Origin: Pholiota molesta
Lineage: Eukaryota; Basidiomycota; Agaricomycetes; Agaricales; Strophariaceae
Length of the DNA stretch: 64,000 nt
Reading direction: 5' to 3'
Assembly: GCA_014925825.1 (NCBI GenBank)
Contig: JACGCK010000020.1
Coordinates: forward strand, 434,001 to 498,000
The position numbers and the translations under genes are program-made. Positions 10,297 to 30,379 of this stretch are shown one piece after another. A model generated the notes under the pieces. That model was given only the letters and a program-made list of their open reading frames with translations, ran no database searches and had not been told where the DNA came from. Every line of letters starts with the position of its first letter. The stretch's first letter is position 1.

Positions 10297-11753
10297 ATGT
10301 CTACCAAAACCAACATCCTTATTACTGGTGCCACTGGTAAGTTCCTTGGCTGTATGTTCACCGAAGACCTTCCTGCTAATAGCCTTTGAACTGGCAGGTT
10401 ACATCGGTGGCTCTGTCGTCAGCCGATTCCTCCAGCGCCCTGACCTCGCGTCGTTCAAACTCACTGCGCTCGTTCGCTCGCCTGAAAAAGCCGCAAAGCT
10501 CAAGGCGCTCGGCGTCAACACCGTCGTAGGGTCACACTCAGATACCCCACTGATGGAGTCGTTGGCGGCGGACAGCGATGTTGTCTTTTCAATGGTAAGT
10601 CATTGCAGATAGGTAGAAATTATTGTATCACTTAACGATCGGCCCTCATTTGCAGGCGGACTCTGACAATTTGGAGGCAGCCCTCGCGACTCTGAAAGGC
10701 CTCAAGAAACGCCATGACGCCACCGGGAAGACCCCTAGCTTGATTCACACTGTATGTATTTCAAGGCTACTATGTAATCGAGACACGAGTATTGATGCCC
10801 GTTCTTTCTCCCTCAAAACGATAGTCTGGAACTGGTGTGTCAAGAACACCTCAAAAAATAGATGAACTCAATTAATTTACTATTTATAGGTGTTCTAACG
10901 GATAACGCTGACGGAGAATATTTATCGGATGTTATTTACGACGACGCAAACCCGGACCAAATCGAAACGTTGCCAGATACTGCGCTTCATCGCAATGTGG
11001 ATCTGGCCATCGTGGCCGCAGACCGTGAAGGTATGGTTTAAATGTTCTTCAAATGTTGTAGACGTTTCTGATGGAGAATTTGCGCGAAGGATACCTCAAG
11101 AGCTACATCATCCTCCCATCAGCCATCTATGGAATTGCCAAAAACACTCTTGTCGAGAAAGGAATCTCAAACCCCTATGGAGTCCAAATCCCGGTCCTTA
11201 TTGCGGCTTCCTTGGACCGTGGTCGTGCGGGAAGGGTTGGAGCAGGCAAGAACGTGTGGCCGAATGTACACATCGATGATCGTGCGTCGCTTTCCCGTTG
11301 TCCAGATATAAATTATACCACTGACGCCCGACAATGCAGTCGGCGAACTTTACCACGTACTATTCGACGCGATTCGAAAGGAACCCACGACAGGCCACGG
11401 ACGTGCGGGATACTACTTTGGCGAAAATGGCGAGCACAACCTGGGCGAGGTCAGCAGTGCTATCGGAGAGGTGATGGTCGCCCTCGGGCAGTCAGAGAGC
11501 CCCGAGCCAACCGCGTTTAATAAGGAGGAGATGGATAAGTACGTCGGGGTGAGTGTTGCAGGATATCCCGCGCTGTCTACCTGGCCTCACATTTCTATCT
11601 CAATAGAACACCAATTTCCTAGGCACGAACTCGCGTGCTCGTGCTAATCACTCGAGGGCCATTGGCTGGAAGCCAGTCTATACCACGGCCGATCTCTTCG
11701 CCAGCATCAAGACAGATGTGGAAGTACTGGTAGCCAAAACTTTCAAGGCATAA
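10297..11753 (+). CDS. NmrA-like NAD(P)-binding Rossmann protein
   Basis: Eight exons: 10297-10336, 10398-10594, 10656-10751, 10825-10834, 10890-11030, 11090-11281, 11340-11548, 11607-11753; 1,032 nt, 343 residues. The Rossmann start ILITGATGYIGG gives the glycine-rich dinucleotide loop (residues 6-17). SGTG, the YIILPSAIYGI segment (the short-chain-dehydrogenase-like Tyr region) and VHIDDLGELYHVLFDAI all fit atypical SDR/NmrA proteins. These act as NAD(P)H-sensing regulators or oxidoreductases, usually cytosolic; no substrate can be named. Exon 4 is a 10-nt microexon that encodes most of SGTG. For exon 6 the acceptor at 11089 was chosen because it alone restores the frame DREG-YLKSYI. Confidence 0.85.
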
Positions 11754-13044
11754 ATGCAATCAGCGTTTGTGAGATATGTCTAGTAATGTGTTTCGTCGAT
11801 TCAAGAATTTTCAGAAGAAATCAGTACAATGTATAGATAAATACGATTTCTGCGATCATGATGCAAAGGATCACATAGCTTCAAAACTTTGGACCGCTTC
11901 ATTTGAGGATGTTCATAACAACGTGGTGTTGTTGTGGTTGTGTTCTTGGGGCTCAAAATGGCCTCTGAATTACTAAGTATGTATTTAGAATCGTTGCAAT
12001 GGTATCTATGAAATATTGAATCCCGACAACTTAAAGTTTATATTGCAATGAATGTTTGATCACCTCGACCGAGTACACCTTCGTAACGGGGACACATTTG
12101 GTTACCCAAATGGCATGCCTAGGTTTGTGGCGTCATACTGGTAAGCGCCCGTCCAGACGGGTGTGCATGATCCTGGAGAAGGGCGGCGGCAGACGGACGC
12201 AGCTGGCGACCTGTGAAAAGGCTTGGAGACGATACACCCGGGGCAGCTTGTGTGCCCGTTGCCGTTATGGGGCAGCTACATAAACGAGCACGGTGCACAT
12301 TCGCGAGCAACGGGCCGACCGCGTCCTCGCCGTCCTCAGCGCTTATGCGAACAGAGACGGCGTTGGTGGTCGGTCGTGACATGGCGCAGGCGCAGGCTCC
12401 AGTGGCCGCCGCGGGCGATGTCGGTGGGTGGGTTATGGTTATCGATGGTCGAGTTAGCGCTCGTCCATCCTGGTGCATCGCCGTGGAAGCTAGAAGGCGG
12501 CGGCGGCTCGTGGCTCGTGAGGTCAGTCACGGCCTGTGCATTCGTGAGCAACGAGCTGGCTGCGTCCTCGTGGTCCTTGCGCGAGCGCGCTCACACGGTG
12601 CCGAAGGTTAGGGGCCGGGATGCTTTACTGCGAAGAGGCGCTCGAAGTCGGCGACGGAACCGGAAAGCGGTGCGGAAAGGCAGAAACGATGGCTTCGAGA
12701 TGAAACGAAAATATATGATGCACTCAGGACGCACTTATTTCCCACCAGAATTCACGCCGTACTTGGCATATGGATGCGAACAATGCGAACCAAGCTCATT
12801 CTGTGAACAATCTTTATCAACATATTCATTTAATAAGAAAACTTCGTGTATGCAAAGCAGGAGACAGTGACATGTGATCGGTAAATTGTCGGTGAAGGGA
12901 CTTAAGTACGTACGAAGAGTCGTCAAATATGATACTAATACAAAGAATAATGACGGAGCAGGAAAAGAAAAGAAAAGACCAGATTTTGACCGAAAACAAG
13001 ACTTGCATTTGACGAGAAAGAAAAATATGCGATTGGGAAAAACA
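11754..13044. other. Intergenic region with a GC-rich block containing a degenerate repeat
   Basis: From 11754 to 12100 the DNA is AT-rich with no gene. 12100-12650 is GC-rich and open in several frames on both strands. It contains a degenerate direct repeat of about 45 bp (12293-12337 and 12535-12577, both with GCAACG and GCGTCCTCG). The competing frames match no family I recognise, so none is called a gene. 12700-13044 is the 3' flank of the demethylase gene. Confidence 0.45.
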
Positions 13045-21414
<8,370 letters not shown>

Positions 21415-22588
21415 ATGAACCACTACCCTCGCGCGCCCTTCGTGCGGATACACACGCCGTCTTTTGACGCCCCCTTTACGGGCCACGATTTTTCCGCCTA
21501 CGACACGTTTGATGGTCAGTTTCTTTCGCTCCTGCGCGGCGGGTCATGGCCTAAATAAATCTGCAACAGAATCACAGATTTCCCTGTCGCACTGGATGAG
21601 CGCAGGCCCCATGTACCACGACCCCGAGCTGTACGAATCGGGTGCGTTTTCTACCCACTCGAACTGGATACCAAATTTTCATACCGCCTCTAATGTAGCT
21701 CAATGTCCACCAAGCTATAACCCACAGCACCAACAACATTTCGATGTCAATGCCACATATGGTTTGTCTTTGTTAGCCTCTCTCCTGTCGTCTCGTTCCT
21801 TACGTATCATGCAGAAGACCCTATCGATAACAATCTGTTTTCTTGGCCTTACGAGAATAACGCGGGCTGCGACGCTTCCTTCTCCTCGCTTCCGGAACGA
21901 GATACTTTTTCGAATACCTTCTCTCCTTCCGTTTCTGTGGTCTCCTGCTCGCCACGGTCAGAAAGCAGCGGTAAGTCTTATTATCTCTCATTGAATCTAA
22001 GTACATCTTATTCATTCCACAGCAGCGCTGTCACTTTCTCCCCAACCAAATCTACATGAATACTACAACGCCTTGAATTTCAATTACACTCCCTCCATGC
22101 CCCAACAATTTGCGGCTTCATCGTCGACATGGCAAACGCTACCAGTGAACACTCCCTCGTCACGGTCCTCTATGTCCCACTCTCCCTCCGCTTCCTGTTC
22201 GAGTCTAGACGGCGTGGAGATAAAAACCTCGCCCTCACGCGATGGCTCACCCATGCGGGCCGCGCCCGAGGTCGTGGACCCCCAAGCCTCTCGCCGACGC
22301 TTCCCCTGTATCATCATCGGCTGCGAGCGCCGCTTCACGAGTCAATACACGCTGAAAGTGCACATGGAGGCGCACAAGCCCAAGCCCCGCTCGTCGTTCC
22401 CCTGCACGCTCGGCTGCGCTGAGCGCTTCTCGCGGCAGCACGACCGCCTGCGGCATGAAGTCGCGAAGCACGGCAAGGTCTGCGAATTTCTGTGTGATGA
22501 TTGCGGCCGCTTCTTCTCGACGAAAAAGACGCTGGGGAACCACAAGTGTCCCGTAGCGCAGGGTGGGACCCGATGGGTCAATCAATAG
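21415..22588 (+). CDS. C2H2 zinc-finger protein, three fingers
   Basis: Exons 21415-21514, 21570-21761, 21815-21970, 22023-22588; 337 residues as an unbroken frame. Three consecutive fingers form the C-terminus. Finger 1 begins FPCIIIGC at about 243 and ends HMEAH; finger 2 (CTLGCAERFSRQHD) spans about 277-299; finger 3 (CDDCGRFFSTKKTLGNH) is at 307-323. The N-terminal 240 residues are Ser/Pro/Tyr-rich and lack domains, as in many fungal transcription factors. A 57-nt stretch in exon 2 (GTGCGT to AATGTAG, about 21642-21698) has good intron ends and a CTAAT branch site and is a multiple of three. The protein may therefore be 318 residues instead. Nuclear DNA binding is inferred; the target is unknown. 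Confidence 0.85.
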
Positions 22589-25531
22589 CTGGACGACTTT
22601 GATTCCCGTTTCTGTTTCATCATCCGCGTGATTTGGTGTCTGCCCGCCGCCGTTTCAGCTTTCAGTCATTATCAATCACTTACCGTCTTTCTTTTGCTGT
22701 GTTTGGGCGTTTTTATGGACTTCTCTTCTCTGACTCACCATGGACATACGCTTGCATTGGCTCTCGAAATTTCCACATTGGATTCTGGAAACACCCCTCC
22801 CCCTGGACATTTTTTAACGACATCTATACGTACATCCAAATACTCCTTGTACCATTTACCAATCTAAGTATCTACTTATGATATTCATTCGGACTTGACA
22901 ATGTCGGCGTCACATTGGACTACTTAACTCTATACTACGACGCCAAAAAAGCCAAAATTGTATTAGGTAGACAAATACATCACCTCAATCTCTCCTCCCT
23001 GAGGAATAAATTCGGATGGCTATCCGTTGGTCTCCCAGCCCCTCTTTCACTGCTTTTGAGAGTTGGAGCCTGGGTATATTTCGGAAATATGTATATTACT
23101 TGGTAACGAAGGTTCTCCATTATACATACATACATACATAGATTCATACCAGGTTCATACTCAAGCCAAGATAATTCGCCTTTCATGATTTATTTTTAGA
23201 GTGTCTTTTACGTCGTATGTCAGTACAGGGAGCCTTTGAAATAGCCTAATCTTTTAATTACTCATTTTACTTTCCTTCTTTCAAAGCTTCCAAATTAACC
23301 GCACCAAGTGGCTTTATCCTGCTAAACACTCACTCAAGGTTCGAAGATAAACCTTGTTTCCAGTCATTTCTACTAGAAGTTCTCGAGTGACATTTGACGT
23401 TCACGACGATCCCGGAGTCAGTATCAGATCGGCAGGTCATGCTGTTATTCCTGCGGTTATATATAGAAACAGTAGAATCCCTGCCTAGTGCCTACCGCCG
23501 ATGACATAGGAACTTCAGTAGGACGAATACTGGTGGAAGCTGTAAGGCCGGGCCTTGTGATGAGGAAGGAGTTCTTTGGGTATTTTAGTACGTCCTTTGT
23601 ACTCTTTTAAGACTTTAGCAGTCTTCAATCGCGGGCCATGCGCAACAGTATTTTTTATACGGAATGGCGATGTTGAGCTTATCTGTTTGCCACGATGTCA
23701 ATCCGAGAGAAAAAGCTTTGAGATTTCGATAATTGAATTAAGTAATATGTACACTGTATATCTACATATTCGTAGATATTCATATTCCCTCATATACTGT
23801 TTCCTCTGTATATAGCATTAGAGTGAATGCCGTAGATGAGCACGTTTTGATAGACAAGCTGATTGCTTCGCGTTGGCTTCGCGAAGTCTGGCCAGTGGTC
23901 AGCATAAGAAATCCTATCATAAATCGCTCTCGTCATGACAGAATCTCCCGATCATAAGGGACCTTCTGTGAAAACATATGGAATGACGGTTCTTACGATC
24001 CAAACTTGATATTTAGGTATGCCACACTGCATCCAGATAAGCCGCGGGGTTGAAACTGTCGGTCCGACTGACTCCGACAACTGTTACAATCATTATCTTG
24101 TCAACGTCAGTCTGTCCTTCAATCTCATACATATGTTTTCTAAGGTCTGAAACGACTCCGAAAACATCAGTCCGAACATACTGCATATGTTCTCCATCTT
24201 CGGCGGTATGTAGCCTCTGTCTCCGAACTCATCTTATGATGAACAGTTCTCGGCCAGCAAGTAGCGCCTTTTGAGTTTGGACGCCTTTTGTGTCGTTCGG
24301 AGAGTGGTCCGACTCCCGAACTTGAATGACTCTCGGGCTCTCAGGATTCTGCCGTCGAAAGAACCTGTCTCACGTCGATGGCGGCATACGTTTCCGGAAC
24401 AAGAGGATGATAGCGCTGCTCCGTGGCAGCATGGAAATGACAGGACATTTTTGGCCGCGAGTGTGAAACCGTGTCGGTATTGAGGCTATTCTGAGAGCAT
24501 CACTTTTCTGGAGGTTTAAATATAGCATGGAGCAAGTGTACTTTTGTGTGGTTGGACCCGTTGGATGTCAATGGAGCTTGTGACGGAGCTGGCCATTTTT
24601 TGAGCCGTAAAGCAGTCCAACATTCCAACGGAAGTGTTCTTGTCTCTGATGATCGGCGAAGAGAAAATCCGGAGACATGTCTTGTCCACATGCTTAAGAT
24701 TTCGAAGCGGTAATAATCTCGATTGGTAGTAATAGGTAGCAATCTGCATAGAGAAGAAACATTTCGGAACGGTTGAATCAATGACCCCACTTCCCCGTTT
24801 CAAAGTTTGTAATTTAACGGTAGAGAGACATCAGCTTTACTCAAGAAATAAAGCCGCAACCCGAGATGTGGGTCATTCCATATTCTCTTGAAGCAACAAA
24901 ATGTAAGAAGTTACGTGGGGTGTTATTGTACGCCCATATATGTACAGCACAGCCCTCAGGTGCCTTCAACTAAGGCTATGAACCGCTTGAACAAGATGAG
25001 CCAAGGTGTCTGTGGAATAGAAACCATTGCTTCTGACGGCAGACTCGATCGGTACCATGTAAGCAACCAAAACCGCTTGTAGATTCAAAAGTGACGTCAT
25101 TAATACTAAGATTGGCGGTCTGCCCAAGGTGCGCCATAATGTCAGTGGAACTCGCACATGGCTTCGACTTGGCTTCGACATCTGAATCTTTGGAAGAACG
25201 TGTTGAGAAGGCGTCCCAACAAGGATCGAGGTTGGATCGAGGCCAGTTACTCCTTTGTCTCAAGGTTGCATGATTCTAAAATATGATCTCGCGTGGAAGC
25301 TAATCTCGATAGAAACAAGGGGTGCCGGTGAATCTTTAGACGCTCGTGCTATCCTGCCCAGTGCCCACCGGGGCACAGGCGCCTATATTTAGTGCACCAT
25401 ATTTATTCAAGACGACGGAACCAAACATGTTAGTCAGCCGAACGGCGCGGCGATGCCGTTGCACGATGCCTCACGCTCTCTTCACCTCTTCAACTCAGAG
25501 TTCCGTCCTCTTTCTTTCTACTGAGATAACG
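22589..25531. other. 2.9-kb intergenic region, no gene seen
   Basis: AT-rich DNA after the zinc-finger gene. A short CATA microsatellite lies at about 23124-23140. Short open frames on both strands (for example 24500-24803 minus) have no family features. A TATATTTAGTG tract at about 25383-25393 may serve the next gene. Confidence 0.45.
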
Positions 25532-26952
25532 ATGGACCGGCCGCGTCGCACTGTACGTCCCACAGCCAAGGTGGCTCAGGCGCTCGCCCCTGAGCCCAAA
25601 GTCCCCGCTCGCACCAACAAAGCGAAACCCGCACCAGATCCTGTCGACCCTCAGAAGCAGCTCAAAACGCTCTTGGAGAGCTCCAAAAGCGACCTCGTCT
25701 CGCTCGACATGCATGTATGTACCCGGTTCCTAAGTCTGTAGTTGAAGTTCTGTCTCCTACAGCCCTGAATGCACATGATACAATGCCATTGTGCGATCAA
25801 CCCCACTCCATGTGTTGTAGGCACTCAACGGGCGTGTTGCTCTTCTTCCCCTTGCATAGGATATTATAAACGCGGACACGTGGGCAGTCCTCCCTGAAGA
25901 TGCGCGCAGAAGATTGAAGGCGCTCCTTCCGTCGACAGCGTTCATCGGTGCGCGCGGGACCATAGGCGCCGATCACCCCTCAGTCATAGAGGACCCTACA
26001 ACGATGCTGGTTGACACCCAAGACGCAGATGACGCTGTACCAGCAGAAGAGAAGGATCTCAACCCTAGCTTCTTTACCGACTCACACTTCCTCGGCGCTG
26101 CGCGCACATTCCAGGACCACCTTTATCTAGGCTGGTTCTCAGACGCGCATCGTGCGAAGGTGAAGCAGTTCCAGGAGGGAATCGTCGCTGGAACACTGGC
26201 AGCTCCGTGGAAGGATGAGGTGTGGATCCGCGATAACGGCGTCCCTGAACCCCTGCCTGCGTCCTCATCCTCGTTCTCCTTCCCGAGTGACTCTAGCGCC
26301 CGTGCGGGGTACGTTTTATGTATGCTGATACCTGGAAGTGGCGGTGTGGCTGATGGGTGCATACCCTCTTCATCAGTGGCGCTGGTGAGATCAAGCTTTC
26401 AGTGCTTGTGAAGAACGGCATAATCCGTGTGGGCGATGTAATCGCGTACAAACGTTGCTTCACACTATCTGACGTGACGGTCGAGAAGGACTGCATTGTA
26501 AGTGACACATACCACTGCTTTTCACGTAAACACGGCACCATTCTTATCTTTGTTCTTACTTCATCCATTTCATAGATTGACGATATTCAGCCCAAAACAT
26601 ATGCTCTGACAGTCCTCACGCTCTCCGGACCCACCAAAGACCTCCCCGCGCACCTGCTCTCCTCATCCCCCGCCTCCGAGCCAGATCCCATCTCCGCCCC
26701 CGCCTCCGCTCCCTCGCCCCACACCGCGTCCAGTCTATGACCATCACCAGCCCTACCATGCTGGAGACAGGCCTTTTGGACCTAGACGGCCGGATTGACA
26801 AGGCGCATCGGCCGCATGGGAACGCGTGGAAGAATTTCACGGTGTGGAGGTGGCGCGCGGAGGCGGAATACAACCCATATGACGCGAGAGGGGGGAGGGA
26901 GAACCATGGCACGCTGTTCTATCTGCGGGGAAGCTACTATCACGAGAGGTAG
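25532..26952 (+). CDS. Asx-homology (DEUBAD) protein, candidate partner of a UCH deubiquitinase
   Basis: Exons 25532-25714, 25860-26308, 26377-26497 and 26576 onward. The N-terminus is Arg/Lys/Pro-rich. A DEUBAD/Asx-homology domain follows: DIINADTWAVLPEDARRRL (62-80), LLP, an acidic loop, NPSFF at 129-133 (the NEF-type box), FQDHLYLGWFSD and WKDEVW near 178. This order and spacing matches animal ASXL DEUBAD. A second segment has IKLSVLVKNGIIRVGDVI. The frame ends at 26740 after 305 residues. The next frame continues at once with a well-formed sequence (LDLDGRIDKAHRPHGNAWKNF to RGGRENHGTLFYLRG) that stops at 26952. I therefore infer one missing base in the C-rich stretch 26640-26735, or an unseen intron. 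Nuclear cofactor of a deubiquitinase is the expected role. Confidence 0.8.
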
Positions 26953-27472
26953 ACGCTCAGGCAGCGCGGCCATTTTCTTGATTTACTGGGTTGTCTCTTG
27001 GATCTTCGGAGACCTTTTTTTCTTGTGGACCTCAGTCCCATTTTTTTCGAAGGCTGAGGCACGGACGCCCTACTTTTGCGACCTTTCAAACAAACACACA
27101 GTCGCCGTTCAGCCTGTCTATTCACCTCATCCATCTCTATTGATTGGCATGCCTCGCCCAGTCTCATAAGCGCTATCCCTAAAACGGTTTCAGGACAACC
27201 TTCATCTACACGGACATCGGACTCTACACGCAGGCGGAGGTAGATCCCCGTGATAGCGATATAGGTCCATATCCGTGTCTGTAATCTGTATATACATCTG
27301 CCATTGTTACTTTTTACATACATATGTACATGTAACATAACTGCGCCCAAGAAACTTCGAGATAGCTGTTATCGTTAGTTGTAGGGAAAGAAAGACATAG
27401 CATAGCGTGCCTGCCTGCCTGGTGCCGTCTGGTACGTGTTATGGAACATGCGCACAGCGCGAGTCCGCCGAT
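26953..27472. other. Convergent intergenic region
   Basis: About 520 bp shared by the 3' ends of the DEUBAD gene (plus) and the UCH gene (minus). A minus-strand frame and a plus-strand frame are open here but have no family features. TATATACAT/ACATATGTACATG tracts at about 27288-27335 could act in 3'-end formation. Confidence 0.45.
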
Positions 27473-29638
27473 TCAACTCTTGGGCGCAGCGGGTTTGCGG
27501 CTCCGTTTCTTCTTGCCATCGCTGTCCCGATCGAGGAGGGGATTCAGGAGCCCCGCTTGTTGGAGCGACTGGATGTATTCGCGGATGAAAGGCTCGTAGT
27601 CGAACGTGCGTTTCGTATGGTCGGTCTGGATAAACGAAATACGCAAGTCATAATTCATAAGTCAATACACCGCAAAGAGAAAATAAGAGCGAACGAATAT
27701 TACTCACGTTCGAGCGCACGCCTTTGCTGTACTCGTCCTCGACGCCCACCTTTGCCGCCACGGCGCTGCGCACGCACTCCTCCCAGGACGCAACCAGCTC
27801 CGCGGGGCCGAGCTTCATGATCTCGAGATCGCGCGCCATCTTCCGCGCACCGAAGTCCGGGGCGTAGGTGTGCGACGGCTCGCTGGAACGGTGCGGGAGC
27901 GAGAACGCTGTCGGCGCTGTGGCGAGAAGAAACGGATCGACCTAGGTAGGAGGACAGGAGCATCAACATGAATAGCATACGCAATATGTAGTTTATGAAA
28001 CAGACCTTCGCCTCCCATCCGTCGCCCATCCGCCGCTCGAGCGCCGCGCGCTCGCGCTTGAGGAACTCGAGCTCGTCGCTCGCCTTCATGTACACATCGT
28101 CGACGATGGCGAGCAGGCTGAAGCGGATGTTGCTGTTGTCGCTCCCGGACCCGCCGTACTTGTCCATCTTCATGCGCAGCGCGGGGCGCGCGATGTCCAT
28201 CCACCCGTGCGCGGGCGCCTCGCCCGCGTCGGCGTCGGGGGCGGGGCGCGAGGACGAGGCGGCGGCGGAGCGCGTGCGGTGGGTGTGTGCAGGCGGCGTG
28301 GGCAGCTCGCCGACCTCCAGGGGCCCGGATTTGAGCCCGTCGAGCTCCCAGACCTTGCCGTGCGCGGGCACGTACCCGATGAAGTGGTATGTCTCTTCCT
28401 CGGTGTTGTTGGCGTTTTCGCGGTTGGAGTCGTCGTCGTCGGCGTTTTCGTTTTCGTCTTCGGTGCTGTCGGCTTTGGCTTTTCCTTTCGGTTTCGGCTT
28501 TGATTTGGTGGGAGATTTGGAGGTGGAGCCCTTGGTGAGCTTGGCGCGTTTGGCGGGCGGCGGTTTTGTCGCTGCGTTCTCTTGTTTGCGTTGCTTCTCC
28601 TTGCGTTTGATGGCGTCGAAGGTGGTGGTAGCGGCGTTGCTTAGGGCAGCACGAATATCTGAGGGTCTGTGAAACATGGGTGTTTGAGTGGTGAAGATAA
28701 ACATGTAGATGATACACTCCAGGAGCCACCAATTTTCCGAGATTTAGAATCAATTGCAGTTGTGACTGCTGTAGAAGAACCTCAGATTGGTAACGAAGTC
28801 CTCGGCGAAAACTCCATTACAAATAATAGATCGCGCTAAGGCATAACGTAACCAACCCTCATGAGATTGACTTGATTATCGAGGTAAATCTACCACAAAA
28901 ACAAAGGTTGCCACGATGCTTAACACGATACATGCAGTCTAAATGAACCTTCAATACGAAATCTCCAACTGGTGGAAAATCATACTGAAAAATCCAGTTA
29001 GAAAAGGCAGAATGTGGTAAGCATAGGAACAACAATGTTGTGGTAGTTTTCCACCTAGACTTTCTGAAGCAGGGCATTGATTCTCAATACTGGAACTATA
29101 GTTGACCTTCTGCAGCGATAGATAGGTATGCGTACCTGGCAAAGAAATTATGTGCGGGGCGTATGAGAGGCGAGTTGGTAATGGCTAAGCCCCGCATCTA
29201 GATTGGAGATATATTCATTCTTGTCCCGTCTTGATTCGAACGCGGCCAAGCCACAGAACTTCGACGTACCAGAGGTGACATGCGCTCTGTCTCTCTCCTG
29301 AAAGCGTATAGTTCATCGCCGAGATCGATAGTGGGGCAGTTCAAGAGCACGTTGAGGATGGCGTGGGTCGCACACGCGTCGTCGGAGAGCTGGTTGGCGA
29401 ACCAGACGCGTTCAGCGGCGGGGTCGTTGAAGTCGGTTGGGCGGTGGGCGTCCTTGCGCCACATGAAGCAGAAGATGAGGCCGTATGGGCTCAGATGGTC
29501 GACGGCCCATGGCTCGATGTCGTAGAGCTCGACGAGTTCGAGACGGTGTATGCCAAGCCTGCGGGTCAAGGAGGTGAAGACGCCTGGATCCGATTCGATG
29601 ACCGCGAACGGGCCTCCGACGAGATCAGTCGAGGTCAT
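27473..29638 (-). CDS. Ubiquitin C-terminal hydrolase of the UCH37/BAP1 class
   Basis: Five exons on the minus strand: 29638-29270, 29197-29136, 28666-28006, 27941-27708, 27625-27473; 1,479 nt, 492 residues. The catalytic set is complete: Gln83 and Cys89 (QLSDDACATHA), His238 (YHFIGYV) and Asp253 (ELDGL). AITNSPLIRPAHNFFAR (about 127-144) matches the segment before the crossover loop. That loop is expanded (145-232) with a Lys/Arg-rich, NLS-like part (KPPPAKRAKLTKG) and an acidic part. The C-terminus has the UCH37-like domain: a helical region and FDYEPFIREYIQSLQQAGLL. Such enzymes cleave ubiquitin from the proteasome or from histone H2A and need a DEUBAD partner. Intron 2 is 469 nt, unusually long here. 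Met at 29638 fits the family N-terminus; an upstream in-frame ATG at 29701 exists. Confidence 0.92.
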
Positions 29639-30336
29639 GTTCAAGGGGGTTTCAAAGTCCGCTAGCACGCCCAAGTTGTTACGATTGTCACAAAGTGACA
29701 TCTATTTACGTCTACTAGAGACTTAACTTGAAGTTCATCGAACCATTACGGTCGAAACAGCGACTTCGCAGCTCGTATGAGGTTCTCCTTTGTTCGCCTT
29801 TTTTTATCTCCATATTTCCATTTTCAGCTCAGTCTTCCGTACCACCTCGTCCAAATTCGTCTCGTTTCTCCACGTTTCATATCGGGGGCACTTCGTCGGG
29901 GATTCCGTCGCGGCACACCCGAGTCTGCATCTGTCGGTCATCGATTAGGTTTCGTTTCTTGGAGGATATCCGCAGGTGAAAGTTGTCCAGATCATGCATA
30001 TAGCTGTATCGCGGCGGAATGAGCAGACGTCGCTCTGAGAAGAGTGCTGCCCGTCGAGGATGGGGATTGGAATCGTTCACAAGGCTGGCATGCCACCAAG
30101 ATTATCGTAAAGGCCCCTCGCTTCCACCCTCTGCCACCGCTTCGACCCATACCAATTTTTCTATATCGTCGAAGCTCTCCAAAGATATGGCAATGGCTCC
30201 TATTTGATAAAATTTACTCCTGCGGAGAATTCTCGGTGGGCTTTGGACCAGCTGGTCTCTTCGATTCACCGGACCGCGAACCGCAGCGCCTCCTCCGATA
30301 CCAGCTCCGTGGCATCAATCGCCCCAGTTCTGGTAT
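29639..30336. other. Divergent promoter region between UCH and GH5 genes
   Basis: About 740 bp separate the two divergent start codons. A segment at about 29676-29726 (ACAAAGTGACATCTATTTAC and TCTACTAGAGACTTAA) recurs in altered form at about 42190-42222 and 43155-43186. No gene is evident. Confidence 0.5.
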
Positions 30337-30344
30337 TATAAAAG
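30337..30344 (+). promoter_or_regulatory. Candidate TATA box of the GH5 gene
   Basis: TATAAAAG lies 43 nt before the ATG at 30380, followed by a pyrimidine-rich leader. This close spacing is usual for highly expressed fungal genes. Confidence 0.55.
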
Positions 30345-30379
30345 CGTACCAGTTTCCAACTCTCCTTCTTCGGATCATC

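Noticed and set aside
12119..12870. Several overlapping open frames in a GC-rich block
   Set aside because: The frames compete on both strands, have compositionally driven sequence and no recognisable motif; the block contains a degenerate repeat.
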